Source: Akkermansia muciniphila (GTDB taxonomy: Bacteria > Verrucomicrobiota > Verrucomicrobiia > Limisphaerales > SXTU01). From it: a DNA stretch of 8,719 bases. Location of the stretch: contig CAMBZO010000086.1 in NCBI GenBank assembly GCA_945872195.1, forward strand, positions 1 to 8,719, in the 5' to 3' direction. Under the pieces are notes generated by a model. That model was not told where the DNA came from. It saw only the letters and a program-made list of their open reading frames with translations, and did not search any database. The translations under genes and the position numbers were made by a program. This document shows, piece by piece, positions 5,911 to 8,719 of the stretch. Each line of letters starts with the position of its first letter. Position 1 is the first letter of the stretch.

Positions 5911-6186
5911 TTAGCCCCCCGCAATCGCCGGGATGATGCTGATTTCGTCGCCGTCCTTGAGGGGCGTGGCTTGGCTCTGGAGGAAGCGGATGTCCTCCTC
6001 GTTCACATACACGTTCACGAAGCGGCGGACCTCGCCCTTGTCGTCGAGCAGGCGGTCTTTGATGCCGGGATACTTGCCCTGCAACTCGGCGATGGCCGCA
6101 CCGACGCTGGCGGCGGTGACGGTGACGACTTCCTCGCCGCCGGTGAGCTGGCGGAGCGGGGTGGGGATGCGGACGTTGGTAGGCAT
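5911..6186 (-). CDS. MoaD/ThiS-family sulfur carrier protein
   Basis: This 91-residue protein has a ubiquitin-like (beta-grasp) fold. It starts with VRIPTPLRQLTGGEEVVTV, continues with a helix SVGAAIAELQGKYPGI and RFVNVYVNEEDIRFL, and ends PLKDGDEISIIPAIAGG. The exposed C-terminal Gly-Gly is the site where members are adenylated and converted to a thiocarboxylate. No residues follow the Gly-Gly, so no trimming protease is needed (unlike Wolinella HcyS). No E1-like activating enzyme (MoeB/ThiF) or sulfurtransferase is in the window; these must be shared. The ATG at 6186 is used because the frame further upstream is antisense-like sequence overlapping the PLP-enzyme gene. It begins 20 nt after that gene's stop. 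Partners are probably the PLP enzyme and the NIL protein. Confidence 0.92.
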   Translation of the reverse strand: MPTNVRIPTPLRQLTGGEEVVTVTAASVGAAIAELQGKYPGIKDRLLDDKGEVRRFVNVYVNEEDIRFLQSQATPLKDGDEISIIPAIAGG

Positions 6187-6206
6187 GGTTGGAATGATTA
6201 AAGGGT

Positions 6207-7469
<1,263 letters not shown>

Positions 7470-7498
7470 AATTTGCCTGACCGCGTCTGATTCAGGGC

Positions 7499-7535
7499 AA
7501 AACAAAAGCCCCGACTCATCTGGATGAGAAGGGGC
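7499..7535 (-). terminator. Riboswitch expression-platform terminator
   Basis: On the minus strand GCCCC (7535-7531) pairs with GGGGC (7512-7508). The interior can add CTCA/TGAG pairs. TTTTGTTTT (7507-7499) follows. It ends 30 nt before the start codon of the PLP enzyme. Its left arm contains CTTCTCATC (7531-7523), which is perfectly complementary to GATGAGAAG (7565-7557) at the 3' end of the aptamer. This gives a 9-bp antiterminator when SAM is absent. Confidence 0.9.
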
Positions 7536-7559
7536 CGCAAAGACTACACGCGCTCGCTT

Positions 7560-7675
7560 CTCATCTTTCCCCCGGCCTTGCGGCTGGAGCTGGAATTAGC
7601 ACCTGGTCACTGCGGACGCGCCGCAATCGGTTGCCGTGACTTCATCGGGCCAGTCCCTCAGTCACTCTGGATGAG
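7560..7675 (-). promoter_or_regulatory. SAM-I (S-box) riboswitch aptamer
   Basis: The conserved S-box core is readable on the minus strand. P1 is CTCATC (7675-7670) / GATGAG (7565-7560), followed by CAGAG. P2 is GTGACT / AGTCAC enclosing GAGGGACTGGCCCGATGA. Then come CGGCAACC, P3 (TGCGG / CCGCA), GGTGCTAATTCC and a P4 region ending GGAAAGATGAG. SAM binding would hold P1 closed and allow the downstream terminator to form, switching the PLP-enzyme/MoaD/NIL operon off when SAM is plentiful. A TTGACA (7731-7726) upstream could be a -35 box, but no good -10 is visible. Confidence 0.95.
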
Positions 7676-7744
7676 TGTCCACCTCGCGGCGAACGGGGCC
7701 GAAAGTGGCAGTTTGCCGCCGGAAGTGTCAACGGGATTTTCCCC

Positions 7745-8719
7745 TCAGCTCTGCGCTGGCTCCTCTGCTTTCGCCGGCGGCGTGCTGTCCTTGAACAAAA
7801 CGGCGAACACGAAGATCAGCACCGCCGACATCACCGCCGGCACGAGCCAGATGCTGGACCAGTTGTGTGTCGCGCCCCCGGCGTTCGTGTAGTGCTGCCC
7901 GACTACGCCGGAGAGCCACGACCCGACGAACATCCCCGCGCCCAACGTCACGAAGGCATGGAAACCCTGCGTCGCCGCGCGGATGTCCTCGCTGGCGCGG
8001 TTGTCCACATACATGCGGCCCATCACGAAGATGTAGTCGTAGCACATGCCGTGGACGGCGATGGCCACGAAGAGCATCCACGCCGCGTTCGTCGCCTGCG
8101 GGAATTGCGTCAGCAAGCCGAAGCGCACCGTCCACGCCACCATGCCGAGGATGAGAATGCCTTTGACCCCGAGCCGCTTGAGCAGCCACGGCAACAACAG
8201 CAGGAAGACAACATCGGATACTTGGGCACCGGTCATTTTCATGGCCGCATCTTCAATCTTCAGCTCGCCCATGAAGACGTGCATCCAGTTGAAATAGAAA
8301 CTCAGCGGCACGCAGATGAGGAACGAGCAAATCATGAACGTGGCGAACGAGCGGTCGCGCATGAGCTTGAGCGCGTCGAGGCCCAGCATGGTGCGGGCGG
8401 TGACGGGTGCGCCCGCGCCCTTGGGCGGCGTGTGCGGCAGGGTGAACGAGTAGAGGCCCATCACCAGCGCCGCGCCCGCCGCGAGCTGGAACATCCCGGC
8501 GTTGGTCTCGAACTTCAGCGCGCTGACCGTGATGCCCGCCGCAATCCAACCTACGCTGCCCATGAGCATCACCAGCGGGAATTCCTTCGCCGGGTTCTTC
8601 GAGTGTGTGAGCGTGAGCGCGTTCGTCAGCCCGTGTCCCGCCATGTAGCTGATCGTGTAGGCGATGAGCACCGGATAAAAATGTCCGAAGGTGGTCAGTG
8701 TCGAAACGTAGTAGAGCAG
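7745..8719 (-). CDS. MFS transporter, NupG/nucleoside symporter-like (5' truncated by window edge)
   Basis: The visible 324 residues are hydrophobic with about nine or more membrane segments. The frame stays open from the GTG at 8671 to the window edge (LLYYVSTLTTFGHFYP), and this added stretch reads as transporter sequence, so the true start is outside. Family-like motifs include LTNALTLTH followed by AKEFPLVMLMGSVGWIAAG, which resembles the nucleoside:H+ symporter group (NupG/XapB). Others are FYFNWMHVFMGELKIEDA and HGMCYDYIFVMGRMYVD, the latter in a late helix. The tail is short and charged (PPAKAEEPAQS). Substrate is not provable from sequence; a sugar or nucleoside is likely. It precedes the SAM riboswitch on the same strand, with no clear terminator between, but the riboswitch marks a new regulatory unit. 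Confidence 0.8.
   Translation of the reverse strand: MLYYVSTLTTFGHFYPVLIAYTISYMAGHGLTNALTLTHSKNPAKEFPLVMLMGSVGWIAAGITVSALKFETNAGMFQLAAGAALVMGLYSFTLPHTPPKGAGAPVTARTMLGLDALKLMRDRSFATFMICSFLICVPLSFYFNWMHVFMGELKIEDAAMKMTGAQVSDVVFLLLLPWLLKRLGVKGILILGMVAWTVRFGLLTQFPQATNAAWMLFVAIAVHGMCYDYIFVMGRMYVDNRASEDIRAATQGFHAFVTLGAGMFVGSWLSGVVGQHYTNAGGATHNWSSIWLVPAVMSAVLIFVFAVLFKDSTPPAKAEEPAQS

Noticed and set aside
7703..7731. TTGACA-based promoter for the SAM riboswitch operon
   Set aside because: The -35 is perfect and well placed, but no acceptable -10 lies 16-18 bp downstream.

Overview
The window is about 62% G+C by eye and carries bacterial genes with weak or absent Shine-Dalgarno sequences and several palindromic or short-tandem intergenic repeats. 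That style, with the protein sequences, suggests a Verrucomicrobiota bacterium (Pedosphaera/Limisphaerales-like). This is inferred from recognition alone and not tested by any search.

Layout, left to right: the C-terminal tail of an unknown + strand gene may end at 58. rpmB (L28, +) ends in a clear hairpin terminator and converges on smpB (-). rpoZ (omega, -) lies upstream of smpB, with a perfect GNRA-loop terminator 12 nt before the smpB start codon. After about 350 bp without a convincing gene come a YaeQ-family gene (-), a long imperfect palindrome, and a membrane-anchored L,D-transpeptidase (-). This is divergent from a beta-CASP metallo-beta-lactamase RNase-like gene (+), and a degenerate 7-bp tandem repeat lies between them. 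A composite palindrome of about 140 bp fills the convergent gap to a DUF309 gene (-).

The most interesting region is 5078-7675, read on the minus strand. A SAM-I (S-box) riboswitch with its antiterminator and intrinsic terminator is followed by a threonine-synthase-family PLP enzyme, a MoaD/ThiS-type sulfur carrier ending in Gly-Gly, a small NIL-domain protein and then DUF309. Control by SAM makes little sense for plain threonine synthesis. Together with a sulfur carrier and a NIL protein, it suggests a thiocarboxylate-dependent route to homocysteine (or cysteine), possibly using O-phosphohomoserine. The substrate assignment is inference; the riboswitch and gene order are visible in the sequence.

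The right edge holds the C-terminal two-thirds or more of an MFS transporter (NupG/nucleoside symporter-like, -), whose start lies beyond the window.
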